Positions 1 through 6,911 are shown, counted from the stretch's first letter. The stretch: DNA of 6,952 bases from an uncultured Gammaproteobacteria bacterium (GCA_903889815.1 CAISYX010000227.1:1-6952), one strand, 5' to 3'. The notes: generated from the letters alone by a model not told the origin. Translations and numbers: made by a program.

Positions 1-138
1 CTGTTCATTGGACTCCAGCGACAAACGAACTTCTTCAAAGAACTGCTCAACAAGCTCTTTGGCTTCGCGTTTGTTCAGTCCGAGCTCCTCAAACAGCCGC
101 TCGGCCATCTCCGCCTTGGTCAGTGCCCCGTCTGCCAT
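1..138 (-). CDS. ihfA: Integration host factor alpha subunit, N-terminal part (runs off the window)
   Basis: Only the first 46 codons are present; the reading frame continues past position 1. The protein begins MADGALTKAEMAERLFEELG and continues through GLNKREAKELVEQFFEEVR, the N-terminal helical dimerisation region of the IHF/HU family. From memory it is close to E. coli IhfA (MALTKAEMSEYLFDKLGL). IHF is an alpha/beta heterodimer that binds and sharply bends DNA, acting in nucleoid structure, recombination and transcription. The DNA-binding beta arms lie outside the window. The ATG at 138 is chosen because AAGGA (150-146) sits 7 nt upstream. That ribosome binding site lies inside the last codons of pheT, whose stop is only 2 nt before this start, so translation is probably coupled to pheT. 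Alpha rather than beta or HU is assigned from the sequence match and the position after pheT, as in E. coli. Confidence 0.96.
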   Translation of the reverse strand, partial: MADGALTKAEMAERLFEELGLNKREAKELVEQFFEEVRLSLESNEQ

Positions 139-140
139 GG

Positions 141-2528
141 TTAATTCCTTAACTTTGCATTAAATTTAGCGTGTAGCTCTTTGACACAACTGTTAATTAT
201 TCCGTTTATGTCTTCGTCGCCTAGAGTGCGTGAAGGATGCTGCAAGGTCAAGCCCAATGCGATGCTTTTTTTACTTTTTTCAATTGCATCACCTTGATAT
301 ACATCGAATATTCGCAAGTCGACAAGCATTGATCCAGCAACCACACGGATTGCTGCTTCGATCGCCTCACTGGGAACTTCATTATCTACAACAACTGCAA
401 GGTCGCGACCAACTTCGGGGAATCTCGAAAGCTCATGCATCTTGGGTATTTGGGAAGAAAGCATTGAATCTAAAGCTATTTCAAATAGATACACCTTTTT
501 ATTAATGTCGAGCATGCGCTGAATCTGAGGGCTCAAAGTACCGACAATGCCAATTTTTTGACCACTCGCAAATATTTCTGCACATTGGCCCGCATGCAAC
601 GCAGGATGCTTTGCAGGGACAAACGATACTTTTCCCAGACCTTTTGAGAGCGCGAGTATCGCCTCCACATCACCCTTGATATCGAAAAAATCCGGCAACT
701 TGCCATCGTTGCACCAAAGTGCGGGCACAAGGGTTCCATAAATCAAACCGCCGATAGTGGTAGGTTGAACTGTGCGCTCATTGCGTCTGAGAAATATTTG
801 GCCACATTCGAAAATCCTTACGCGGTCCTGCTGCCTGTTGGTATTGTGTTTCAAGGTATTCAACAATCCTGTCCAGAGTGAAGTTCTCATTACAGACATA
901 TCTGCCGATATAGGATTCTGAAGAGTTATTCCCTCCTCGTCGGGATTGACGACTTGCTGGAGGCCAGGTTCCACGAAGCTATATGAAATAACTTCTTGAT
1001 AGCCCAATGATGCCAACCGATCCTTGACCTTGCTAAGCTCCGAACGAGTCTCCGTGCTTGTGCCCAGCGTCATGGGGCTCAAGGTGCGGGTCTTGGGTAG
1101 ATTGTTGTATCCGTAAACTCGCGCAATTTCCTCGACCAGATCCACGTCGAGACTCAGGTCAAAGCGAAAGCTAGGCACCTTGACCTGCAAGTGCTGTGCA
1201 TCCAGCGTCAAGACAACCATCCCAAGTCGCTCAAGAATTTCTCGAATTCTAAGTACTGGAATTTCCAGTCCCAGAATGCGATTCACCTTCGAAAGGTCGA
1301 GTGTGATGATTGGTGCTACAGGAAGATCGCCAAGCGCTTCCGTCACTGGACCGGGCTGCCCTCCTGCAATCTGAAGCAGCAATGCAGTTGCCCGCTCCAT
1401 GGCCAAGGCCTGTATTGCATAATCAACACCGCGTTCGTAGCGGTGAGAGGCATCAGTATGCAATCCATACCGTCGCGCGCGACCGGCAATTGCCAATGGA
1501 GAAAAAAACGCACACTCGAGGAACACATCGCGGGTTGATGAGTTAACGGCAGAATTATTGCCCCCCATGATGCCAGCCATCGCCAAAACCCTCGCGGAGT
1601 CAGCAATGACCAGGACATCTTCATCTAGAGCTATTTCCTTGCCGTCCAGCAAGACCAGCTTCTCCGAGCTATTGGCCATTCTTACAATGACGTCAGCACT
1701 CAAAGCGTCCAGATCAAAGGCGTGCATTGGCTGCCCGAGTTCCAGAAGGACGTAGTTGGTTACGTCAACTACAGGGTCAATGCTTCGCAAGCCACTACGT
1801 CTCAAGCGCTCTTTCAGCCAAATTGGGGTCTCAGCACTGATATTCACTCCTTTAACGACACGGCCAAGATAACGAGGGCACTGCGCCTTGGCGTCTATTT
1901 GCACAGTAATCGTGTCGGGAATTGTGGCCTGTACAGAGATGATTGCCGGCCATGTCGCGGTCATGCTGTTCAGCACTGCAATTTCCCGGGCAATACCAGC
2001 AATTCCCAGACAGTCACCGCGATTGGGGGTCAGATCCAGTTCCATGCTCATATCGTTGAGACTTAGATAATCTCGAATATCTTTACCCAGCGGCGCATCA
2101 GCCGGCAGCTCCAGCAAACCATCTGAGTTCTCCGCAATTCCAAGCTCCTGAGCGGAACATAACATGCCATTGGATTCGACGCCGCGCAGTCGAGCCTTCT
2201 TGATTGTCATCGCTGTGTCTCCAGTCTTGCTGGCAAGCACAGCTCCTACTGTTGCAAAGGGGACGCGAAGACCTGGTCGTGCATTGGCGGCACCACAAAC
2301 AACCTGCACAGCCATCAGTCCATCAAACACCTGACACACTCGCAACTTCTCTGCATCAGGGTGAGGAGCCACACTTTGTACCTCGGCAACGATTACACCC
2401 GAAAACGAGGAGGCCACCGCTTCGAGACTGTCTACTTCCAGGCCCGCCATGGTCAATTGATCCATCAAATTCTGGGAAGTCAGGGGCGGATTTACCCACT
2501 CACGAAGCCATTGTTCGCTGAAAATCAT
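141..2528 (-). CDS. pheT: Phenylalanine--tRNA ligase beta subunit
   Basis: This is the beta subunit of cytoplasmic (alpha-beta)2 PheRS. It binds tRNA-Phe and hydrolyses mischarged Tyr-tRNA-Phe. At 795 residues it matches the E. coli length. Visible domains are an EMAP-II-like OB fold at about 39-150 (VIVAEVQSVAPHPDAEKLRVC), B3/B4 editing at about 215-385, B5 at about 405-480 (PSFRFDLSLDVDLVEEIARV), a degenerate synthetase core at about 490-690, and a C-terminal FDX-ACB domain at about 702-794 (SRFPEVGRDLAVVVD). Editing-site residues are intact: H269 (PMHAF), G322, E338, T358 and A360. These equal E. coli H265, G318, E334, T354 and A356 with a constant offset of 4, aligned from memory. The ATG at 2528 has AGAGAG (2540-2535) 6 nt upstream. 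The 63-nt gap from pheS is longer than I recall for E. coli but shows no convincing structure. The TAA stop is 2 nt before ihfA. Confidence 0.99.
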   Translation of the reverse strand: MIFSEQWLREWVNPPLTSQNLMDQLTMAGLEVDSLEAVASSFSGVIVAEVQSVAPHPDAEKLRVCQVFDGLMAVQVVCGAANARPGLRVPFATVGAVLASKTGDTAMTIKKARLRGVESNGMLCSAQELGIAENSDGLLELPADAPLGKDIRDYLSLNDMSMELDLTPNRGDCLGIAGIAREIAVLNSMTATWPAIISVQATIPDTITVQIDAKAQCPRYLGRVVKGVNISAETPIWLKERLRRSGLRSIDPVVDVTNYVLLELGQPMHAFDLDALSADVIVRMANSSEKLVLLDGKEIALDEDVLVIADSARVLAMAGIMGGNNSAVNSSTRDVFLECAFFSPLAIAGRARRYGLHTDASHRYERGVDYAIQALAMERATALLLQIAGGQPGPVTEALGDLPVAPIITLDLSKVNRILGLEIPVLRIREILERLGMVVLTLDAQHLQVKVPSFRFDLSLDVDLVEEIARVYGYNNLPKTRTLSPMTLGTSTETRSELSKVKDRLASLGYQEVISYSFVEPGLQQVVNPDEEGITLQNPISADMSVMRTSLWTGLLNTLKHNTNRQQDRVRIFECGQIFLRRNERTVQPTTIGGLIYGTLVPALWCNDGKLPDFFDIKGDVEAILALSKGLGKVSFVPAKHPALHAGQCAEIFASGQKIGIVGTLSPQIQRMLDINKKVYLFEIALDSMLSSQIPKMHELSRFPEVGRDLAVVVDNEVPSEAIEAAIRVVAGSMLVDLRIFDVYQGDAIEKSKKSIALGLTLQHPSRTLGDEDINGIINSCVKELHAKFNAKLRN

Positions 2529-2591
2529 TCTGAACTCTCTATTCTTGGTCGATACTATGGAATGCAGCGGAAGTGCTATTACTTTTTGCTG

Positions 2592-3608
2592 TCAGTTAAA
2601 CTGCCGAAGGAATCTCAAATCGTTCTCAAAGAACAAACGTAGGTCATTGACGCCATAACGAAGCATGGCAAGCCTTTCAACGCCCATTCCAAATGCAAAT
2701 CCAGTAAAGCTTTGAGGGTCGACTCCAGACAATTCCAGCACTCGAGGGTGGACCATCCCGCAGCCCATGACTTCCAGCCATCCGGTATGGCTACAGACAC
2801 GGCAACCCTTTCCTTCACACATGACACAAGCCATATCTACTTCTGCAGATGGCTCTGTGAAAGGGAAGTAGGACGGCCTGAACCGCACAGCAAGATCTTT
2901 TTCGAAAAATGCTTGGAGGAACTCTTCAATGGTCCCGCGAAGGTCGGCAAAACTGACATTCTTGTCGATAAGAAGCCCCTCGACCTGGTGGAACATCGGA
3001 GTATGGGTGATGTCAGAGTCACATCGATAGACTCTGCCTGGACAAATCATTCGATAAGGAGGTTCAGAACCTTCCATTACGCGCACTTGCACGGGGGAGG
3101 TATGGGTACGCAGAACAGTGCCGGGATCAATATAGAATGTGTCGTGCATTGCACGAGCAGGATGATGGTCAGGTATATTGAGAGCGCCAAAGTTATGGTA
3201 GTCGTCCTCGATTTCCGGACCGACTGCAACCGAGTACCCTGCAGCTTTGAATATAGCCTGGATCCGATCGATCGTACGACTCACAGGGTGCAACCCGCCA
3301 TGCTCATGGCGACGCCCAGGCAAGGTGACATCCACCTTTTCACGGTTCAATTGTTTGCAAAAGGCATCTTGAACTAGAACGTCGCGGCGCATATCCAGCG
3401 CTTGCTGAATCTGGTTCTTAGCAATATTGATTTTTTCGCCAGCCGCAGGACGTTCTTCGGGAGCCAGCTTGCCAAGGCCCTTCAGCAATTCCGTAAGACT
3501 GCCTTTCTTGCCCAGAAAATCGACGCGCAGCTGATCCAGGGACTTTTCATCACTGGAATCAGCAATTGCGCTTAGTGCCGACTCAACCAGGGTTCTAGTA
3601 TCTGGCAT
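2592..3608 (-). CDS. pheS: Phenylalanine--tRNA ligase alpha subunit
   Basis: This is the catalytic subunit of PheRS, a class II synthetase that activates phenylalanine with ATP and transfers it to tRNA-Phe. It has 338 residues against 327 in E. coli. The N-terminal coiled-coil arm spans about 1-90. The core follows: HPARAMHDTFYI (149-160), motif 2 region YRCDSDITHTPMFHQVEG (194-211), and motif 3 GFAFGMGVERLAMLRYG (303-319). A305 in GFAFG corresponds to E. coli A294, the residue shaping the phenylalanine pocket. The extra length includes an insert with four cysteines, C261-x2-C264-x4-C269-x2-C272, a possible metal site that I do not recall in E. coli PheS. The ATG at 3608 is 18 nt after the rplT stop and has only a weak GAG (3619-3617) 8 nt upstream, so coupling to rplT translation is likely. 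No room exists for a leader peptide or attenuator. Confidence 0.99.
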   Translation of the reverse strand: MPDTRTLVESALSAIADSSDEKSLDQLRVDFLGKKGSLTELLKGLGKLAPEERPAAGEKINIAKNQIQQALDMRRDVLVQDAFCKQLNREKVDVTLPGRRHEHGGLHPVSRTIDRIQAIFKAAGYSVAVGPEIEDDYHNFGALNIPDHHPARAMHDTFYIDPGTVLRTHTSPVQVRVMEGSEPPYRMICPGRVYRCDSDITHTPMFHQVEGLLIDKNVSFADLRGTIEEFLQAFFEKDLAVRFRPSYFPFTEPSAEVDMACVMCEGKGCRVCSHTGWLEVMGCGMVHPRVLELSGVDPQSFTGFAFGMGVERLAMLRYGVNDLRLFFENDLRFLRQFN

Positions 3609-3626
3609 GATGTCAACTCGATCGGC

Positions 3627-3986
3627 TTATGCAGCCAGACTGCTCTTCGCCTGATTGACCAGGGCGGCAAATGCAGCCTTGTCATGCACGGCCAGATCAG
3701 CCATTACTCGACGGTCAACCTGGATGTTCGCCTTCTTCAGACCAGCAATCAATTGACTGTAAGTCATGCCGTTTGCTCTGGATTGCGCATTGATGCGAGT
3801 AATCCACAGACCACGGAACATGCGCTTCTTGGCCTTGCGGTCGCGGTAAGCGTACTGTCCAGCCTTGATAACTGCCTGCTTGGCTACGCGGTATACACGG
3901 CTTCTAGCGCCGTAATAGCCTTTCGCCAGTTTCAGAACTTTCTTGTGCCGACGTCTCGCTGTGACGCCTCTTTTAACTCGGGCCAT
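3627..3986 (-). CDS. rplT: 50S ribosomal protein L20
   Basis: L20 is an early 50S assembly protein that binds 23S rRNA. The 119-residue length fits the family (117-119). The very basic N-terminal tail (MARVKRGVTARRRHKKVLKL) runs into a globular C-terminal domain from about residue 59. The family signature K-x3-R-x-L-W-[IV]-x-R-I-N-x3-R is seen at K54, R58, L60, W61, R64, N66 and R70. The ATG at 3986 has a strong AAGGGG (4000-3995) 8 nt upstream; the gap from rpmI is 26 nt. In E. coli, L20 also represses translation of rpmI and rplT by binding the mRNA upstream of rpmI. Here the infC-rpmI gap contains RNA structure that could play the same part, which is inference. Confidence 0.99.
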   Translation of the reverse strand: MARVKRGVTARRRHKKVLKLAKGYYGARSRVYRVAKQAVIKAGQYAYRDRKAKKRMFRGLWITRINAQSRANGMTYSQLIAGLKKANIQVDRRVMADLAVHDKAAFAALVNQAKSSLAA

Positions 3987-4012
3987 CTTTAATTCCCCTT
4001 AAAAAAATGATG

Positions 4013-4213
4013 TTAGAAGCGTTTTCCAAGCATACGGTCGATCAACGGCTTGTCAGAGGGGTGAACCAATGACGTGCCTCTCAACTGACGCTTACGCTTA
4101 GTCGTCATTTTGGTGAGGATGTGGCTCTTGTTAGCACTTTTGCGCTTCCAACCGCCGGCGGTTTGTTTGAACCGCTTGGCCGCGCCGCGGTGGGTCTTGA
4201 TCTTGTTGCTCAT
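4013..4213 (-). CDS. rpmI: 50S ribosomal protein L35
   Basis: L35 is a small basic protein of the 50S subunit. The product has 66 residues starting MSNKIKTHRGAAKRFKQ. The family signature I-K-T-x2-G-A-x-K-R-F-K occupies residues 5-16, and the ILTKMTTKRKRQLRG block (36-50) is also typical. I chose the ATG at 4213 because GGAG (4223-4220) lies 6 nt upstream and because the family begins one to three residues before the IKT motif. An in-frame GTG at 4237 would add eight residues (MTTNAEYA) with no family counterpart and lies inside a predicted hairpin, so it is rejected. The gene sits 154 nt after infC and 26 nt before rplT. If L20 autoregulates as in E. coli, this start would be the controlled one. 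Confidence 0.98.
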   Translation of the reverse strand: MSNKIKTHRGAAKRFKQTAGGWKRKSANKSHILTKMTTKRKRQLRGTSLVHPSDKPLIDRMLGKRF

Positions 4214-4219
4214 TGCATA

Positions 4220-4223
4220 CTCC
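4220..4223 (-). promoter_or_regulatory. rpmI ribosome binding site (GGAG)
   Basis: GGAG is spaced 6 nt from the ATG at 4213 and fixes the rpmI start against the in-frame GTG at 4237. The base of a 12-bp hairpin (4232-4260) lies only 8 nt upstream of this site, close enough to affect ribosome access. Confidence 0.85.
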
Positions 4224-4231
4224 GCATTTGT

Positions 4232-4260
4232 CGTCACTCAAAATTCATTTTTGAATGACA
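4232..4260 (-). promoter_or_regulatory. Stem-loop just upstream of the rpmI ribosome binding site
   Basis: On the minus-strand RNA, UGUCAUUCAAAA (4260-4249) pairs with UUUUGAGUGACG (4243-4232). This gives 12 bp including two G-U wobbles, around a 5-nt AUGAA loop. The hairpin occupies the end of the infC-rpmI gap next to the rpmI ribosome binding site. It is not followed by a U-tract, so it is not a terminator. In E. coli the L20 repressor site precedes rpmI and includes a stem-loop and a pseudoknot, which makes an L20 operator the natural hypothesis. I have not shown that it matches the L20-binding fold of 23S rRNA. Confidence 0.5.
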
Positions 4261-4291
4261 GCTGAGGGTTGGTTTATGAAACACAAGTAAT

Positions 4292-4362
4292 AAAAAATCC
4301 ATTGCAATACGCCTTTTTAAACGGAACTAGACAACATCTAGAGTTCCTGCGACAGCAATGGA
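4292..4362 (-). promoter_or_regulatory. Structured RNA with U-tract between infC and rpmI (attenuator or L20 operator candidate)
   Basis: The perfect 8-bp outer stem is UCCAUUGC (4362-4355) with GCAAUGGA (4305-4298), starting just after the infC stop. Inside it is a second hairpin, GGAACUCUAGA (4347-4337) with UCUAGUUCC (4331-4323). This pairs over 9 bp with a 2-nt bulge and a UGUUG loop. The outer stem is followed directly by six U residues (4297-4292). That layout resembles a branched intrinsic terminator or attenuator, but the outer stem is A/U-rich and closes about 49 nt, so strong termination is doubtful. The alternative is part of an L20-binding translational operator. Pairing is seen in the sequence; function is inferred. 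Confidence 0.4.
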
Positions 4363-4367
4363 CCTTA

Positions 4368-4898
4368 CTATGGCTTCTTCTTTTTTGCAGGTGACAGAAC
4401 CATAACGATCTGTCGACCTTCCATCTTGGGTTCCTGTTCCACTGTGCCGTAGTCCTCAAGATCTCTTCCGATCCGCTGAACCAGCTCCAGCCCAAGATGC
4501 TGATGGGCTAACTCGCGACCTCGGAATCTCAACGACACCTTGGCCTTGTCTCCATCGTTAAGGAAACGTATCAGGTTGCGTAGTTTTACCTGATAATCCC
4601 CTTCCTCCGTCCCTGGTCTAAACTTTATTTCCTTCACTGTCTGCTTGTGCTGCTTTTTCTTGTTGGCAACTTTTTGCTTTTTCAAGTCAAAGATGTGCTT
4701 GCCGTAATCCATGATTTTGCACACGGGCGGTTCCGCCTCGGGTGCAATCAAGACCAAATCGAGTTTCGCTTCGCTGGCAGCAGCTCTCGCCTCTTCTATA
4801 GACACAATGCCAGCTTGGTCGCCATTTTCCAGGACCAGTCGAACTTCGCTGGCATCTATATGCTCGTTGATTACGGGCTTCTTAGAACTACTCCTCAT
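4368..4898 (-). CDS. infC: Translation initiation factor IF-3
   Basis: IF3 binds the 30S subunit, keeps it apart from 50S, and checks the start codon and initiator tRNA. The protein has 176 residues from the ATG at 4898 (E. coli has 180). The N-domain is at about 8-72 with the signature KIMDYGKHIFDLKK (61-74), then a Lys-rich linker (about 73-87), and a C-domain from about 88 to 172 with VKEIKFRPGTEEGDYQVKLR and a conserved RFRGRELAHQ. The start is unusual. An in-frame TAA lies two codons upstream (4907-4905), so ATG 4898 is the first possible AUG, yet the GGAGAG (4919-4914) is 15 nt away. An AUU at 4909, the codon E. coli infC uses, is ideally spaced from it but out of frame. The body of the gene is certain; the exact N-terminus is less so. 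Confidence 0.97.
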   Translation of the reverse strand: MRSSSKKPVINEHIDASEVRLVLENGDQAGIVSIEEARAAASEAKLDLVLIAPEAEPPVCKIMDYGKHIFDLKKQKVANKKKQHKQTVKEIKFRPGTEEGDYQVKLRNLIRFLNDGDKAKVSLRFRGRELAHQHLGLELVQRIGRDLEDYGTVEQEPKMEGRQIVMVLSPAKKKKP

Positions 4899-4906
4899 AG
4901 GCGCTT

Positions 4907-4919
4907 AATTATTCTCTCC
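4907..4919 (-). promoter_or_regulatory. Shine-Dalgarno and AUU triplet upstream of infC, out of frame with IF3
   Basis: GGAG (4919-4916) is followed after 6 nt by AUU (4909-4907), an arrangement like the rare AUU start used for IF3 autoregulation in E. coli. Reading from that AUU gives AUU AAG CGC CUA UGA. The UGA (4897-4895) overlaps the AUG of infC (4898-4896) as AUGA. It may be a minicistron for reinitiation, a relic of the ancestral start, or a sign of a missing base in the sequence. Confidence 0.45.
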
Positions 4920-4988
4920 AGATTTGATGATGAGTGCAGTTGATATGCGTGCAACAAGCAGGCACCAACCTTCGATGATCATTGTAGC

Positions 4989-6911
4989 TCAATTCTCTGC
5001 GGTTCGGCCAAAGCGCGCAACTTCCGCTCTCAATTTATGAGCAAAGTCCTCTATCGACATTGCCCCAAGGTCTTCCCCTGCTCTCGTTCTCACGGAAACA
5101 GTGCCAGTTTCAACTTCTCGATCTCCGGCAACTAGAAGAAATGGTACCTTGCCAATTGTGTGCTCACGGATTTTAAAGCCGACCTTTTCATTTCTCAAGT
5201 CAGCAATAACTCGGAACCCCTTGTCAGCCAAAGACTTTCTGACAAATTCGCAATATTCAGCCTGGTTATCTGTAATATTCAACACAGCAACCTGCTCTGG
5301 TGCAAGCCACGCGGGGAGTGACCCCGCGTAATGCTCTATCAGCACTCCAATAAAACGTTCGAACGACCCCAGGATAGCCCGATGCAACATGACTGGAGTC
5401 TGCCGGCTTCCGTCTTCTGCCACAAATTGCGCGCCCAATCGTTCCGGCATGGAAAAATCTACTTGAATGGTTCCGCACTGCTGGACGCGACCCATGCAGT
5501 CTTTGAGGGAAAATTCGATCTTGGGGCCATAGAACGCACCCTCGCCTGGCAACAGCTCCCAAGGCATACCGTTATTTTGAAGCGCTTGCTTGAGTGCGCC
5601 TTCAGCCTTGTCCCACAGTTCGTCACTGCCAACACGCTTGGCGGGACGAGTAGATAATCGAAGAATAATTTCATCGAAGCCAAAATCCCTGTAGACCGCA
5701 AACAAAAGCTTCATGAACGCTGCGACTTCATCCTGAATGCTGGATTCAGCACAAAAAATGTGGCCATCATCCTGTGTGAAACTCCTTACGCGCATCAAAC
5801 CATGCATACTGCCGGACGGCTCATAGCGATGACACGAACCAAATTCTGCAAGACGCATTGGCAAATCGCGGTAGCTCTTCAGCCCCTGATTGAATACCTG
5901 CACATGGCACGGGCAATTCATTGGCTTGATGGCGTACAGCCTATTCTCTGACTCAACACTAAACATCTGATCAGCAAATTTGTCTGCATGACCTGAGCGC
6001 TCCCAAAGGGAGAAATCAACAAGTTGAGGCGTGCGAATCTCCAGATAGCCGTTCTCACGCTGCAGGCTCTGCATATAGCTTTGGATCACTTGATAAATGG
6101 TCCAGCCTTTTGGGTGCCAGAAAACCATCCCCGGGGCTTCTTCTTGAAAATGAAAAAGAGACTGCTTTTTGCCAATTTTTCGATGATCGCGGCGTTCTGC
6201 TTCTTCTAAACGTTGCAGATACTGCTCCAGAGCCTTCTTGTCGCCCCATGCTGTACCATAGACGCGCTGCAACATTTCGTTGCTTGCGTCACCACGCCAG
6301 TAAGCACCTGCCACGGAAGTCAGTTTGAAAGCCTTGAATCTGCCAGTCTCCGGGACATGGGGCCCTCTGCAAAGATCAATGAATTCGCCCTGCTGATAAA
6401 ACGAAAGGGCCTCATTCCCCGGAATACTCTTGATGATCTCTACCTTGTACTTTTCACCCTTTGCTTCAAACATGGCGACCGCTTCTGAGCGACTCAATAC
6501 AGAGCGATACACGGGGAGATTCTCAGCAACAATTTCCCGCATTTTGTCTTCAATTTTCTCAAGATCTTCTGGCGTAAATGCCCGCTCGTAAGAGAAGTCG
6601 TAAAAGAAACCATCGTCAATGACCGGGCCGATTGTGACCTGTGCTTCCGGAAACAGTCGCTGAACTGCCTGCGCCATGAGATGCGCGCATGAATGGCGCA
6701 ACACTTCCAGCCCGTCTGTGTCGCGATCCGTAATGACAGCTACTTCGCAATCCTTTGTCATTACAAAGGAGGTATCTACCAAAACCCCATCAACGCGACC
6801 CGCAAGCGCTGCACGCGCCAGTCCTGACCCAATGGAACTTGCTAGATCGGCGACGGACACCGGCCCCTCAAAGACTCGAGTGCTTCCATCCGGGAGAGTG
6901 ATAGTAGGCAT
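4989..6911 (-). CDS. thrS: Threonine--tRNA ligase
   Basis: This cytoplasmic class II synthetase charges tRNA-Thr and hydrolyses mischarged Ser-tRNA-Thr. At 640 residues it is two short of the E. coli enzyme. It opens with a TGS domain (1 to about 61), followed by the editing domain with H73, H77, C181 and H185 (HSCAH and CRGPH). The catalytic core spans about 243-535, with zinc ligands C333 (MNCPCH), H384 (DDGHIF) and H510 (MLHRAILGSFERF), equal to E. coli C334, H385 and H511. Motif 2 with R362 lies in FGSCHRYEPSG. The C-terminal anticodon-binding domain spans about 537-640. All key residues are present. The ATG at 6911 has AGGA (6920-6917) 5 nt upstream. Only 41 nt of leader are in the window, so the promoter and any tRNA-mimic operator like the E. 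coli one cannot be judged. It ends 90 nt before infC. Confidence 0.99.
   Translation of the reverse strand: MPTITLPDGSTRVFEGPVSVADLASSIGSGLARAALAGRVDGVLVDTSFVMTKDCEVAVITDRDTDGLEVLRHSCAHLMAQAVQRLFPEAQVTIGPVIDDGFFYDFSYERAFTPEDLEKIEDKMREIVAENLPVYRSVLSRSEAVAMFEAKGEKYKVEIIKSIPGNEALSFYQQGEFIDLCRGPHVPETGRFKAFKLTSVAGAYWRGDASNEMLQRVYGTAWGDKKALEQYLQRLEEAERRDHRKIGKKQSLFHFQEEAPGMVFWHPKGWTIYQVIQSYMQSLQRENGYLEIRTPQLVDFSLWERSGHADKFADQMFSVESENRLYAIKPMNCPCHVQVFNQGLKSYRDLPMRLAEFGSCHRYEPSGSMHGLMRVRSFTQDDGHIFCAESSIQDEVAAFMKLLFAVYRDFGFDEIILRLSTRPAKRVGSDELWDKAEGALKQALQNNGMPWELLPGEGAFYGPKIEFSLKDCMGRVQQCGTIQVDFSMPERLGAQFVAEDGSRQTPVMLHRAILGSFERFIGVLIEHYAGSLPAWLAPEQVAVLNITDNQAEYCEFVRKSLADKGFRVIADLRNEKVGFKIREHTIGKVPFLLVAGDREVETGTVSVRTRAGEDLGAMSIEDFAHKLRAEVARFGRTAEN

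Noticed and set aside
1191..1538. Plus-strand open frames opposite pheT (also 1722-2066 and 2204-2521)
   Set aside because: Each is antisense to intact, well-conserved pheT coding sequence and has no family resemblance.
2529..2591. 63-nt pheS-pheT gap as a possible regulatory element or small gene
   Set aside because: Only the pheT ribosome binding site (AGAGAG, 2540-2535) is apparent. I found no strong inverted repeat, U-tract or small reading frame.
2712..3377. Plus-strand open frame of 221 codons opposite pheS
   Set aside because: It lies wholly inside the conserved pheS gene on the other strand. The translation shows no recognisable domain and no good ribosome binding site was seen. It is a shadow of pheS codon use.
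3684..3992. Plus-strand open frame opposite rplT
   Set aside because: It covers nearly the whole of rplT in antisense. L20 is unmistakable on the minus strand, and the plus-strand product looks like no known protein.
4214..4237. GTG start for rpmI giving an eight-residue N-terminal extension
   Set aside because: The extension has no counterpart in L35 and the GTG lies in a predicted hairpin. The ATG at 4213 has a properly spaced GGAG.
4899..4988. Possible promoter for infC in the thrS-infC gap (TTGCAC near 4950)
   Set aside because: No convincing -10 hexamer stands at a proper distance; the best candidates match only weakly. A promoter inside thrS, as in E. coli, is possible but not visible by eye.
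5331..5657. Plus-strand open frame opposite thrS
   Set aside because: It is antisense to the conserved ThrRS catalytic core, with no domain or convincing start signal.
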